A stretch of 64,000 nucleotides of DNA, from contig JABYQS010000025.1 of the NCBI GenBank assembly GCA_022592435.1, forward strand, positions 124,001 to 188,000, written 5' to 3'. The notes beneath the pieces are model-generated. The model had not been told where the DNA came from and searched no databases. It worked only from the letters and a program-made list of their open reading frames with translations. Shown piece after piece: positions 1 through 10,735 of this stretch; the first letter of the stretch is position 1, and the number at the start of each line of letters is the position of its first letter. The translations under genes and the position numbers were made by a program. This stretch comes from Cerioporus squamosus. Taxonomy: Eukaryota > Basidiomycota > Agaricomycetes > Polyporales > Polyporaceae.

Positions 1-409
1 CTTGGACTCTGATTCAAAATCCATGTACTGACAGTTATAATCTTCTAGGGTGGTCGCCGTGGTCGTCGTCTGTGATCGTCGTATCACACCGCACACAAAA
101 TATCATCTCCCGGATTGCTGCTACTGTGTATCGCTGTTGTACATGCTAGCTGCTCGCATGGAATGATCAGAGGTCGCTGCTCGACGCGCATCAGGTCTTT
201 GGCTTGTGCAAAGACCTGCCCCGTGGTCGATGCCCTTGTTTCTCAGTACTCTGTTGGCCTGTCTGAGTGTGCGATATACTGTATGAATATGTTCCATCCA
301 TCTGCTTCTGACGCGCGACGGATCAGTATCGTGGGTGCAGGCGTCGCCTGCGAGTAGCCCGCAGCTGTAGCCTTGTTGAACTTGACCCGTACATCCTCCC
401 TTCTTGACC
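1..409. other. upstream region, no gene seen
   Basis: No supported gene. The short open frames on both strands have no recognisable domain or splice structure. The right end is probably the promoter and 5' leader of the acyltransferase that starts at 410. Confidence 0.5.
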
Positions 410-2708
410 ATGCCTGAACTGAAGCTTGTATACCGTGGCTTGCGCCAAATCTCGGATTGGGCCCTGCATTTCTACTCAGACATCTATGTCGATGGCCAGG
501 AGAACGTGCCCCCGGACGGGCCGCTCATCATGTGCGTCTGTCCTTGCAGTTGCACTCAACAACCTCAACCTTCTCCCCGACCTTCATTCGACCCCCAACG
601 GCTCTACACTGAACCATGAGTGGCAATCACTGACACAATGCGTCCACCAGAGCGTCATGCCACCATAACGAGATCCTGGACATAGCGACGCTTTGTGAGT
701 ACAACCCTTCATCCGGTAGTGCACACATGCGCTCAAGATGCGTCTCGAAGCCGTCACAATTCCCCATTGCCGCCCCGTATGCTTCTGGGCCAAGTCCACG
801 CTGTTCAAGAACCCAGTAGTGGGGGCAATCCTGAGCTCCTCTGGTAGCATTCCCGTCGCGCGCAACCCTAACAACACCCCCGTGCCCACCGAGCAACCCG
901 GCGGTGCCGGTCTTACGGCGTCCCAGTCTCTCGTGAACGAGGCATTGTTCCGTGAAACGTTCAAGGCGCTCGAGCGGGAGGAAGTCATCGGCGTGTTCCC
1001 GGAGGGCACGAGCCATTCCGAGCCCAGCATCGCGCAAATTAAGGATGGCGCGAGCAGGGCCGCGCTGGAGTATGTGAACTGGGCGAGGGAGCGAAAGGGC
1101 AAGCAGGAAAAGAGGCTGCTGGTGGTGCCGGTAGGGATTGTGTACACGGACAAGACCCAGTATCAGAGCAGGGTGAGTGGTCGCGTTCTTTTCAACGCCG
1201 GCATTGCGCGACGGGTATGAGTATGGGATGTTGACGGGTTGCGCAGGTTTGTGTACGGTGAGTTGGTACAGACGTCTTTACGTGTGTGCGTTTGTCTGAC
1301 CGCTTGGCAGATGGGGCAAGCCTATTGATGTCGAAGCCTTTGCCGAGGAGAGAATCGCGCAGGATGCGGATGGAAAGCTGCAGGTCGGCTCCCGAGAGGT
1401 CATCAAAGCGTTGAGCGCAGAGATAGAGAAGCATATGCTCGACCTGACGATCAATGCGCCAGACTGGTGAGCAAGCACTCATATCTGCGCATAATAGACT
1501 GCTCATGTTGTGTGTGCACGTCAGGGACACACTATATGTCACTCGGATGGCCCGAGATATCCTATGGGCAGACGAAGAATTGTCTTCTTCGCACTTCGTC
1601 TGGATATTTCAGAAGTACGTTTGCATCACCCGGATCGTTCGAACGTTCAAGATGATGGCTGACTCCTCTCCCCAGCTTGATCCACCAATTCACGGATCCA
1701 AACGCCGCGCCATCTGGAGAGAAGGCTCGCCAGTCTCTCCTCAAGTACTACTCCCTCCTTTATTACTCCAACATCTCCCACGTTGCCCTTAATGCCATCC
1801 TCCCAACGCCTTCCTCCTCCTCTGCCGCTACACATCCCACACGCCTGCGCGCACTTTCCATTGTCGTCCGCCAGCTCCTCCTCACTGTGCTTCATCCGCG
1901 ATTCATCCTCTTCTTCCCAACGCTGGTCATGCATGTCCCAGCCTACGTCGCTGGCTCCCTCGCTGGCCGTCTCCTGGGGAAGCCGGCCGAAGAGGAGACC
2001 TATGCGCAGTTCAAGGCTGTCTTCGGCGGGCTTGCTGCAACTGCTGTGTATGCAGCCGTCACCCGGGCAATCATTCGCGGGCTAGTAGACAATCGGTCGG
2101 GATTCTAGCGAAGGTCAAGGCACCAGAGTACACCATTCCTGCGTTGCGAGGCCTCTGGGCTGCTGGGCGGTGGTTGTTCGATGGAGATAATGAGCTTTCT
2201 GGCAAGGCCCGAGCTGCTGTCGGTGCTTTCGGTATCTTCTACGCTACGAGCTATGTGCTCTCGCACTGGCACAACTACTGGGTTGGATGTGAGTCTTTGC
2301 CCCAGTCTACCGGCCTGAATATTGTGCTGAACTGGTTACCCAGCGAACTACGCGCAATTCAAGCGACTCATAACCTCGCTGAAGCTGTTCGTTGGTATCC
2401 TCGCTCCCAAATCCAGTGCCTTGACCGGTGCGAGGCTGGCACCATACACCAGGCCACACGTCCCGCCGCCCAACCCGTACATTAGACGACGCGAAGGCAC
2501 GGCAGAGCCCAAGCCCACACCTCGTGCACCATATGTCTCTTCCATGAGGCTGATTCGCCCCTTACTGGACGCGCGCGCGGAAGCAACGCGAAACATGTGG
2601 TCGTTCATGGTCGATTCGAAGTATCTGCACGGGTTGGTGAGCGCGCAGGTGAAAGGCCAAGCATGGATGCAAGTCGGGCCAGCGAAGCGACACGAGTACG
2701 AGTTCTGA
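410..2708 (+). CDS. SCT1: glycerol-3-phosphate O-acyltransferase (Sct1/Gpt2 type)
   Basis: ER-membrane enzyme that acylates glycerol-3-phosphate in the first step of phospholipid and triacylglycerol synthesis. The start is the ATG at 410 (MPELKLVYRG). Exons seen: 410-531, 651-694, 751-1172, 1247-1257, 1311-1466, 1525-1614, from 1676, and a last exon ending at the TGA at 2706-2708. Acyltransferase block 1 is CHHNEILD (HX4D-like) across exon 2, followed by SVTIPHCRPVCFWAKSTLF. Block 3 is GVFPEGTSHSEP. The C-terminal half carries hydrophobic segments (around 1870-2080 and 2220-2290). Exon 4 is an 11-nt microexon (VCVR). The frame changes near 2046-2113: either an intron there with a weak GTGTAT donor, or one missing base before the VGILAKVKAPEY stretch. 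Family call firm, internal splice structure there uncertain. Confidence 0.9.
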
Positions 2709-3267
2709 TAATGTCATAATACACCATTCACCATCCAGATGTGTAACGATGGGAGGATCTTGAGGAGTCGTATACGTACGTACATGTACATGCGTGTGCA
2801 GTCGTTATAATCGTAGTCAGAGGTATCATATGCAAGACTGGGATGATATGAACAGAATATAATCTGAGGCAGCGGAAGCGGGACGTGCGACGTGCCAGGA
2901 TAGCGTACTCTTGGGGTGCCGAGATGGACTCGAGGTATGTAGGGGGGCATTACAGGGGAACAGGAATAGACGACTCCAGGGATTACAACGGCTACAAGGG
3001 TATGTGCGGCAACAACAACAGTGACGGGAGCAAGGCATCGACTGCAACGACATCCACTAACTAGGTCTATAGAGTGCGAGACAAGAAGCAAGAAAGCCAA
3101 GACGATGATGAGATAGCAAGCAAGTGTAGCACCAGAGATGAGACGACAAGAGATGATGGAGAGAACTAAGACGAAGAGCAGTGAAGGAGCGACATAAGAA
3201 TGATATCGAAAGAAATAACCATACAGATACTTTGAGATTTTCTCGATGTTCGGCTGGGGATCCACGT
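2709..3267. other. convergent 3' intergenic region
   Basis: Lies between the 3' ends of the acyltransferase (+) and RING gene 1 (-). AT-richer than the genes. A hydrophobic open frame on the minus strand (2714-3292) overlaps the end of the RING gene and looks like read-through of its 3'UTR. Shared terminator and 3'UTR sequence is the simplest reading. Confidence 0.45.
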
Positions 3268-6200
3268 TCAGTGGCCGCTCCTCCCGTTCCAAGCAGCGCT
3301 AGCGCCAAATAGACCCGAGCGACGGCCATTCACGGGACGCGGGGCGTGAATACCAGCCGCCTCCTCTCCAGTGCCGGTAACTGCAGAGGACGTGCTCGGC
3401 GCTTCGAAGGTTAGCCCAAGCGAACCTGAGCTCGCATGACCACTTCCAAGACCATCCATGGCGCGGGGAATGGACTCGTGGCTCTTCTGCGACCTCGGGT
3501 CTGAACTATACTGGCTGCGAGACGACCCGTACGGCTGCAAGTCGGACGGGGCAGTAGTCCACACCGCTGGCTCAGGGTCATGTTCGCGGTAGCTATCGAG
3601 CGCGGATGCTGTCGAGCCACGACGGGCACGGTTGTGGTGATCACCGGACCTATGCGAGCTCGACGTGTGGGCACTCTGGCGGCTGTGACCGCTGTAGGAG
3701 CTGTGATGACTGTGAGAGCTGTAGGCACTCTCAGCGTGCGAGCGGGTAGACGCGCCACTGCGAGGCCGCGACTGTGCGGGTGGGGAGGGATCCGCTGAGG
3801 CGTGCCTGCTTGCGTAGTTGGTGCCAGGCCGGGAGGCGTACAGCGTGAGACCGGTCCGCGGGCCTACGAAACCCTCTCCCTCGTCTCCGGAGATGGACTG
3901 GTGGCGTGAGTGGCGGGTCGAGGGGCGTGAGCTGTGGCGAGACTCCGGTTCCCTCTCCTGAGGACCCGCGAGCTGCATCAAGGACCTGTTCACTTCCTCG
4001 AGGTCCTGCAAGCTTGACACAACCTGGCGTGAGCTGCCGGCGCTGGGGTTCAGCAAGAGACCCGAAGCCTCTGCGGACTCCGAACGGCCAGACGCGGACA
4101 CGCTGTCTCCGAAGAGTGACGTGCCCTGCCTGGGCGTCAACATGTCGGTGAGAACGACAGGGCCGCCGTTGAGCTCACCCACGGGGAGCTGCTCAAGGGG
4201 CTCCGTCCGGGTGGGGAACGAGGAATCCGCAGGGAAGCCGCGGAGGCCAAGATTGGCAAGACTCGAGTTCCTGGACGACCTGGTGCGACTCGTACCCCAG
4301 GACGAAGCTGGGGAAGGCTGCGCGTCAGGTTCCTCTGGTGCCCGACCTCCTGCAGGACGTCTCGGGTTTGGCAACGTGGCGAGGTTTAGCCCTAAATCGC
4401 CACCGTGGCCGAGACTGGAGGTGGCACTCCGGTCAGCGCGAGAACCTTGCGTAGCGGGGGCGAGTATGTTCATGTTGCTGATTGAGACGTTTGAACTCGA
4501 TGCAGACGAAGCATTCGTGCGCCTGGAGGACGCAGGATCCTGGAAAAGCGTCGACATGGCAGTGGACGTGCCGGGAAGAGGGTCGTACTGCCCGCGCTGA
4601 CTGATGCCGCTGCTGGGACCCGCAACTGGAACCTGCGGGACACCGCTGAGCTGTAACGGGTTAGCTTGAGGTGGTGCACGGTCGCGATCTTCAAGTTGCG
4701 AGGTCTCCCTTGCAACGACGTAGTATTTACTAGTATCGTAGCCTTTGGGGCGGATTCGGAGTTGCCTAGCTTGAGCCTCTGCAATCCAGACGATGCCACC
4801 TACACTGGGAATGTTTGCGGGGACGTAGCCTTCCGTTTTGGCAGGGCGTATGTCCCACTGTACACGATTAAGGTCCAGTGGGAGTTGCGTCGTGCTCGAC
4901 TCAGCTGGCGTCTGCGGGACAGCGAAACCGGGCGGGGGAGGAGGGATGACGGGTGGCGGACCAGCAGACGGGCCTTGCATAGGACGAGATGAGCTTCCCT
5001 GGTAGAGTGGGGCAAGGGATTCGAGTGGCACTTCGGTGGGCAGAATTTCGCGAGGAGTATCTGGGTTACCGATCCAGACACACGGCGACGTGTCCTTCGG
5101 CGCGTATCGCTGGAGATGAGGAGGGAAGTAGGTCTGACCCGGCGCAACCGGGGCAAGTGGTGGCCGAGGCGTGGAGTAATCTGAGTCTCCATCCGTCAGA
5201 GGGGGCGGGACGACCTTCTGGGAAGGGGGCGCACCGGGGACGACGAGGTGAGGACGCTTGGTCCTCTCTTGACGCAACTGCTCCCCGTCGGCGGTGACCA
5301 CGTATCTGGAGCGGGAGTCCCGATCTCTTCCAGGCGCAGGGTCCCCAAAGTGAACTGAAGGCGCGCGTGCCCGTGAGCCTCCCGAGCTGTTCCGCGACTG
5401 AGCAGACGGCGCAGCATCGGGAACGACGGGCGGCGGACCTAATCCGAACTGGGGAAGGACGTGTTGAGTCGAATGGACACTGGGCGTAGCATGCTCGCGA
5501 GTCAGGCTAGTGACCAGCGGAACATGCTCTGGTGGGCGAGGAAGAGGATTCGGGAGCGTCGTGTAGCGGTTGAGCTCTGCACGGATACGAGCATTCTCCT
5601 GTGTCAGGTCCTCAACTTGCTTCAGTAAGGTGCTCTCGACAACACCGTTGAGTTGTATATCGTGCTGGTTCACTTCCGCATGGCGCCTGGACTGGGCTTC
5701 GAGAGCCCTAATACGATCGCGATCCGTTATTTTCTGCAGAATCATGTCCTTGTACTGGTGGAGTGCACGAATGGCGTTTTGAAGGGCAATATGCTGGTGT
5801 GGGACAGGGTTTAAGGCCAGTCGTCGATCGGTCAAAGTAGATATTGCTCACCGTGTTGCCCGGGTTGGGCCCGAGGAACTGTTCAACTTCGACCTGAAGC
5901 TGGTTGATGTCCTCTTGCTCCGCGTCCTCCGCGAAGAGCAACCCCACACGCCTCAGCAGGTCGTCCTCCTCCGCCATATGCCCTGAATCGGCGGCGCTGG
6001 CCTCTCCAGGAGCCCTGTCGACGTGCAATTTCTTGATGCGCTCTGGGTTGAACGCCTTGCGGCACATGGGGCAGTTGCTCGGGTGCGTCGACCTCAGACA
6101 ACTTCAATGCACGTAGAAATCACCGGAAAATGGGCAGAGGATAGCCATCAGTCTCCCACTCCACCCTGGGATAGAAATGGGGCGTAGGTGGATACGTACT

Positions 6201-6311
6201 CGTAGCAGAAGATATGTCCGCACTGGATCGCGTGTGGGTTTTTGCGGGCAATGACCAGGTGTACGGGTCGAGGCAGACGTCGCACTGGGAAGACGGGTGC
6301 ACAACGAGCAT
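3268..6311 (-). CDS. RING-finger / coiled-coil protein 1 with long low-complexity tail
   Basis: Probable E3 ubiquitin ligase of a basidiomycete family; substrate unknown. Start ATG at 6311 (MLVVHPSSQCDVC). Exon 1 has the first RING pair CDVC, then QCGHIFCY. An intron follows, and exon 2 completes the RING with DCLRSTHPSNCPMCRKAF and a short helical region (EEDDLLRRVGLLFAEDAEQ). A third intron (about 5794-5850) joins to an 850-residue exon: coiled coil at its start (IALQNAIRALHQYKDM..), then Pro/Ser/Arg-rich sequence to the TGA at 3268. The reading frame breaks between the second and third RING cysteines (50 nt at 6223-6272): the next frame supplies NPHAIQCGHIFC, so one base appears to be missing near a run of five A. 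Paralogues lie at 10736-12960 and 54972-56454. Confidence 0.75.
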
Positions 6312-6827
6312 CGCGGCTCTCTCGCCGTTGACGGCCGCGTCGGCGTCGAGCTTCGAAGGTTGGCTTTTGTGTTCGTGAGGAGCAGGAGATGGTGGGATGG
6401 GAAAAGAGGTGGGTGTATGCGGATTTCGACCGTGGTGTTGTTGTGATGGCACGACTGCCCTGATTGGGTAAGTGCAGCGCCCCTGCCCTGCCTCCGCCCC
6501 TCCGCGCCCCAGGTCAACTTGCTTGGAATTCTGTCACGCGGTTGATGCACAACAAAAGCTGCCGTTCTGTATACGCGCAGAGAGCAACATACGACCGCGT
6601 TGTGGACGTAGGACGGCGGGATGACGCGCGCACCTACCGCATAATCGTATACCGACAGAAACGATCGGCCGGGAGATCGACAGTAATATACACGTGGGTT
6701 AACGGAAGTATCAGGGATGGGACGAGCTAGCATACAGTCGTTGAAGAGTAATCCAAAGGGAGGGTGCAGAATATAGTGGGGATCGCAGAGCAGGGTGTCA
6801 ACCAGCAGAGCATCGTCGTATAAATAC

Positions 6828-7920
6828 CTACGCCCCGCAGTGGTTCAGCCCTGCTCCGCAGAACTGGGCAGCAAAGACCCACAGAAGCACCTAATGTCCA
6901 CCGGAAGTCCGATAAGCTGAGAAGCAATACAAACTTTGGGCAGACTCACCAAAGCCACGACGATGCTCAGCGCCAGGATCCGCGTGTTCTTCCACCACAT
7001 GCTGCGGCGCACGGTCCTGGCGCCTCTCCTGAACGCTGTTGCTTGGCTCGCCATGGTGTCCGTCTTGTCGACCAAGAGCTCGATCCGCTCGCCTCTGGAC
7101 AGGATTTGCTCGACGTTCTGAACCATGATATCCTTCACTTGCGCAAGTTCAGTCTGCGCCCGCGATAGCTCATCCGTAGGCGGGCTGGTATTGTACTGCG
7201 TCATAAGCTGCGCGATCACGGGCCCAAATGAACCTTGTAGGGAATACGCAGGAGGGTCGGAGAGTGATGAGGAGGATGCGGAGGGTTGTGAAGTGAACTT
7301 CTGCTGCAGTTCAGCAAGGAACGTGAAGGGCATTCGCCTGGCAGCAGAATATATGAGCATGGTCCACGTCCATTCACACAACGACACTCACCGTCCTGCA
7401 GCATCATCAGCCATTACCAAGTATGTAAATCCGCCTTCCGATACGTAGTGGAACAGATATTGCTCCCAGACATAGGTGAGTTTGCTGTTGTTAGGTGGTA
7501 TCTTGGACAGTATGGTCTGTGTAGCTGACAGAAAACCCGTTAGCCTGTAGCGCCTCGAAAGCATTCCATGAGGTCAGGAAAGGCAGAGGAAAGCAGCATG
7601 AAACGGCCCAACGCCCAACGCGTCTTCACTCCTAAGAGGTGGCATTCCCTGTATCTCCGCCTCACAACTGCGCATCGTCCGGAGCGGGTTCCCAGGTGGA
7701 AGGCACTCCGCGACTCCTGTGACAAGCATGCGCTTCCCGTGGCTCTGGGCGATGATATAGCGGGGCTCCGGAAGATCTCTACTCACCTTGGGAGAAGTCC
7801 CTTGAACCGGCCTGGTGTTCGGCCAAGATGGTGGATCCCCTGGCAACGAGTGCATGAATCTGCGACAGCGATGTGAGAGAAGTTCCAACAGCAATCACAG
7901 GCGCAACTCACTAGAGACAT
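6828..7920 (-). CDS. VAMP7: longin-type R-SNARE, VAMP7-like
   Basis: Vesicle SNARE for endolysosomal/vacuolar fusion. Exons assemble cleanly. Exon 1 is only ATG TCT CTA (7920-7912). Exon 2 gives IHALVARGSTILAEHQAG, and later exons give TQTILSKIPPNNSKLTYVWE, FHYVSEGGFTYLVMADDAAG and RMPFTFLAELQQKF, which together make a longin domain. The SNARE motif follows (VKDIMVQNVEQILSRGERIE, with the zero-layer Arg, then DKTDTMASQATAFRRGA). MWWKNTRI leads into a C-terminal membrane anchor, completed after a last intron and ending at the stop at 6828-6830. Its start is about 255 bp from the divergent Sec61 beta gene, so the two probably share a promoter region. Order of domains and conserved blocks make the call firm. 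Confidence 0.92.
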
Positions 7921-8175
7921 GGTGGGACTGGCGAGTGGAGGATGGTGGCGGTCCTGAGGAAAGCCGCGAGCCTGCGCAATGCGTCGGAGGCCGACTCGAG
8001 CGCGCCCTGGCTGCCGTTACCAAGTGCGTCACCGTCACAGTCTTTCAGTAGCGCCGTCACAGTGCCACGTGAAAGTCACGCCAGGTCACAGCTGAAGTTC
8101 CACGTGGACAGGAGTTAAGCTCGCAGGCTGAACTGGGGTTGCCAGCACACGTCCCCTTCCGCACTCACCTCCACC
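7921..8175. promoter_or_regulatory. shared divergent promoter region
   Basis: About 255 bp separates the start codons of the VAMP7-like gene (-) and the Sec61 beta gene (+). Two related CACGTG-type E-box cores (cacgtg) lie around 8067 and 8101. Head-to-head spacing this short suggests a bidirectional promoter. This is inferred from geometry only. Confidence 0.4.
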
Positions 8176-8686
8176 ATGGTATGTTGCCCGCAAACCGTCG
8201 CGTTCCATCTGCGTAATGATATAGACTTACTGAAATGATGTGCACCAGTCCGACTCCGATTCATCCCGCCCCAAGACCCCCAGCGGCGTCGCGAAGCCTC
8301 CTGGTGCTCAGATTCGGTGCGAACCCACAATTGTGACATACTGGGTCAGCTTTTGAACGCAGGTTTTCTTCTTGCAGGCGGAGAGCGGCTGGTTCGCAGG
8401 TCTCGAAACCCAATTCCACACGCGCTGCTGGTGCCGGCGGGTCATCCAACACCATGCTCAAGCTGTACACGGACGACTCACCTGGACTTCGAGTGTACGT
8501 GTCTCATTCCCCGCCATTTCTGTCAAACCCTTCCGCGTATACCCATCTCTTGGCTCTTGGACGTAAGCTCATCGCGTTCCCTGTTCCAGTGACCCCTTCA
8601 TCGTCCTCGTCCTCTCCCTCTCCTTCATTGCGTCCATCTTCTTCCTCCACATCTCCGCCAAGATCATCCGTGCATTCACGACATGA
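8176..8686 (+). CDS. SBH1: protein transport protein Sec61 subunit beta (Sbh1)
   Basis: Tail-anchored beta subunit of the ER Sec61 translocon. Exon 1 is only the start codon (8176-8178), followed directly by GTATGT. Exon 2 is 8249-8316 (SDSDSSRPKTPSGVAKPPG), exon 3 is 8377-8494 (RRRAAGSQVSKPNS.., then TMLKLYTDDSPGLRV), and exon 4 is 8590-8686 (DPFIVLVLSLSFIASIFFLH, then ISAKIIRAFTT, stop). The conserved YTDDSPGL(R/K)VDP box followed by one C-terminal membrane segment is diagnostic. All phases agree. Confidence 0.95.
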
Positions 8687-10735
8687 GCGGTTTACATCAT
8701 GGACATAATTCGGGTTGGTTGGGGAGTTGGTTTCATTGAGTGCTGCTCACGGACGGGAGGGACCGCCATGTCTCGCGTGTTATCATTCTCTTGCCTTCCC
8801 ATACCCGGCGGGGGGACATCCGGTACGACACGTCCGTTGTATCAAAACCGCTCTTAGGAGCCTCGCATACTATCTATCTTATTCACGCGTTGTTCTCGAG
8901 CCTCTGCCCCTGACTGTTGCACCCTGACGCTGCACCGACGCCCTATGAACCGAGCAGATGCCGCAGTGCATGCGTCTCGAAACCAATATTGGATATATGT
9001 ACGCCCGCGGTACGTCTACTCCCCTTGCATGTGTGTCGCTGAATCTTCGGGAAGCTCTTGCGGTTCAAACATACCGCAGCGCGACGTGCCACGACATATC
9101 GACTTCCACGCATCCATTTCCGTCACATTCTCGCCTTTCAGTCCCGAGTCGCCGTTCTATGCAGCATGCTGGGGCTCTTTCTCTGTGGCAGCTCTGCAAC
9201 CCGGAGATCGTCGACACGACGCGACATCCGGTATTCGACTCACCCCAAATCCGCGCTTCCCCATCCGCGTCTCACACATTAAACCCGCATGCCCCTCTAG
9301 AACGCTTCTCCCAGCACGCCGTCGAGGTTCTCAGCGCCGTCCGTCTCGCCTACCTCCTCTCGACCCAAGGACCTGGATGCCCGGTGCGAAGGTTGATAGG
9401 GATAACGGGCAGTACCACAACCAGGCGCGGACGGCGGAAGCGCAGGATATCGCACCCGTGTGGACAGCTCGAAAGCTGGAAAATGCGGTCTCCGCTGGAA
9501 GCCGCTTCATGAACGCGTCTTTTTGGTAGTCGCCCATCTAGTCTCAGCGAGTTTTCCACCATGCGGGCTGACTTGTGTCTCGCGGGTCCACACTCCCATA
9601 CTTCCGCTGTGGCCTCGCCCCGGCGTCGTCCACGCACTCTATGAAGACCGGGTATTTGGACTTGGAATACACTCAGGCTCTCGTCTGCGTTCTCAAGAAC
9701 CTTGCACCACTGCCCGTGTCCTCGAGGCTCGAAGATGCGCGGGGAATGCGAAATAGCCTCGTGTTCCTTAATACACCGTCTTCGGTCCGTCCTATCAGCG
9801 GGGGATTGCCTCAAGCCAGTCGCTTGCAGAAGAAAGTTTCAAGCTTCGGAATGCTCGCCCATTCATCGGGCACATCGCCTAAGCTCTCTAAGCGTGCGCA
9901 CTGCACGTTGCCGGGACCGTGATCCTGACGGGATGCGTGAACAGATGTGGATGTCGGTAGACTGTCATTACAGACATACTCGTCTAGACGAGCAATGCGT
10001 TACAAGGTACAACCGCAGTCGGGCTCAGGATGCGGGAAGAATGCGAGGAGTGGCCATAGATACTGTACAGTGTCCGAAACAGATGCGAATGTGGGGGAGA
10101 TGCAGGGGTGAGGACGTACACTGGATGCAAATGGGAACGGGAGGTCGGGTGGGTGTTACTTGGGACCGAGATGTGTGCGAAACGATGATCCATCGGCCGG
10201 TGAAGGAGAGGTGAGAAGAGCGGTCGGCGAAGAGGGCGACTTCGGACGGGGAAGTATGAGTGGAAAGTGCATGTGTGTCGGATGGACAGTATACGTTAAT
10301 ACCGCGGGGGTCCGTCAAGGGCTGCCGCGGATCGTGAGTGCGAGGCGTCTGCGCACCTCGGCAATATCGATATTGTCGTTAAGCTGTATGCGAGAGGTTG
10401 TATCGATGTGTGTGTACTGTGTGAGGGTGTGCGAAGTGCGTGATAACAGTGTAGGAAGTAGCGAAGGGCGAAGAGTACGCAGAGAGGAGGTGTGCCGTGC
10501 CGGAGCCGTTGACGCCGCCTGGATCCGTCTTCGCAGATCCTCACCGCAGTAAAGTGACTCACTGAAAGTAATGAACGAAACGAATCAGAAGGCGTGGCGG
10601 AGAGCAAAGTCGATATAAGTTAACGAACACGGCGAAGTCCGCTGTGCCCGCCTAGCAGAGACGCTAGAAAACTTTGTGAGTGCGGATCGCAGGCGAGGGC
10701 ACGGCGCAGCTCTAAACGTCTGCATGGAGAAGCGG
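8687..10735. other. gene-poor 2-kb region with one weak coding candidate
   Basis: No recognised gene. The best candidate is the plus-strand stretch 8958-9512, listed separately. Between 9540 and 10735 open frames exist on both strands but show no conserved domain or consistent splice pattern. Part of this stretch is probably the 3' flank of RING gene 2 (stop at 10736). Confidence 0.4.
8958..9512 (+). CDS. hypothetical protein, weak candidate
   Basis: Start ATG at 8958 (MPQCMRLETNIGYMYAR). A possible GTACGT donor follows at about 9008, and a pyrimidine-rich acceptor (ctcgcctttcag) near 9141. The downstream frame reads SLWQLCNPEIVDTTRHPVFD and LERFSQHAVEVLSAVRLAYL, with GC-rich third positions, and ends at TGA. 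No family is recognised. A second overlapping frame is also open, so this could be chance. Confidence 0.2.
   Translation: MPQCMRLETNIGYMYARGTSTPLACVSLNLREALAVQTYRSATCHDISTSTHPFPSHSRLSVPSRRSMQHAGALSLWQLCNPEIVDTTRHPVFDSPQIRASPSASHTLNPHAPLERFSQHAVEVLSAVRLAYLLSTQGPGCPVRRLIGITGSTTTRRGRRKRRISHPCGQLESWKMRSPLEAAS

Noticed and set aside
2714..3292. 192-residue hydrophobic minus-strand frame
   Set aside because: It overlaps the end of RING gene 1, has no splice or start logic, and lies in AT-richer sequence; it is probably read-through of a 3'UTR.
9984..10607. Overlapping frames on both strands before RING gene 2's 3' end
   Set aside because: No domain, no splice sites in phase, and low-complexity composition.
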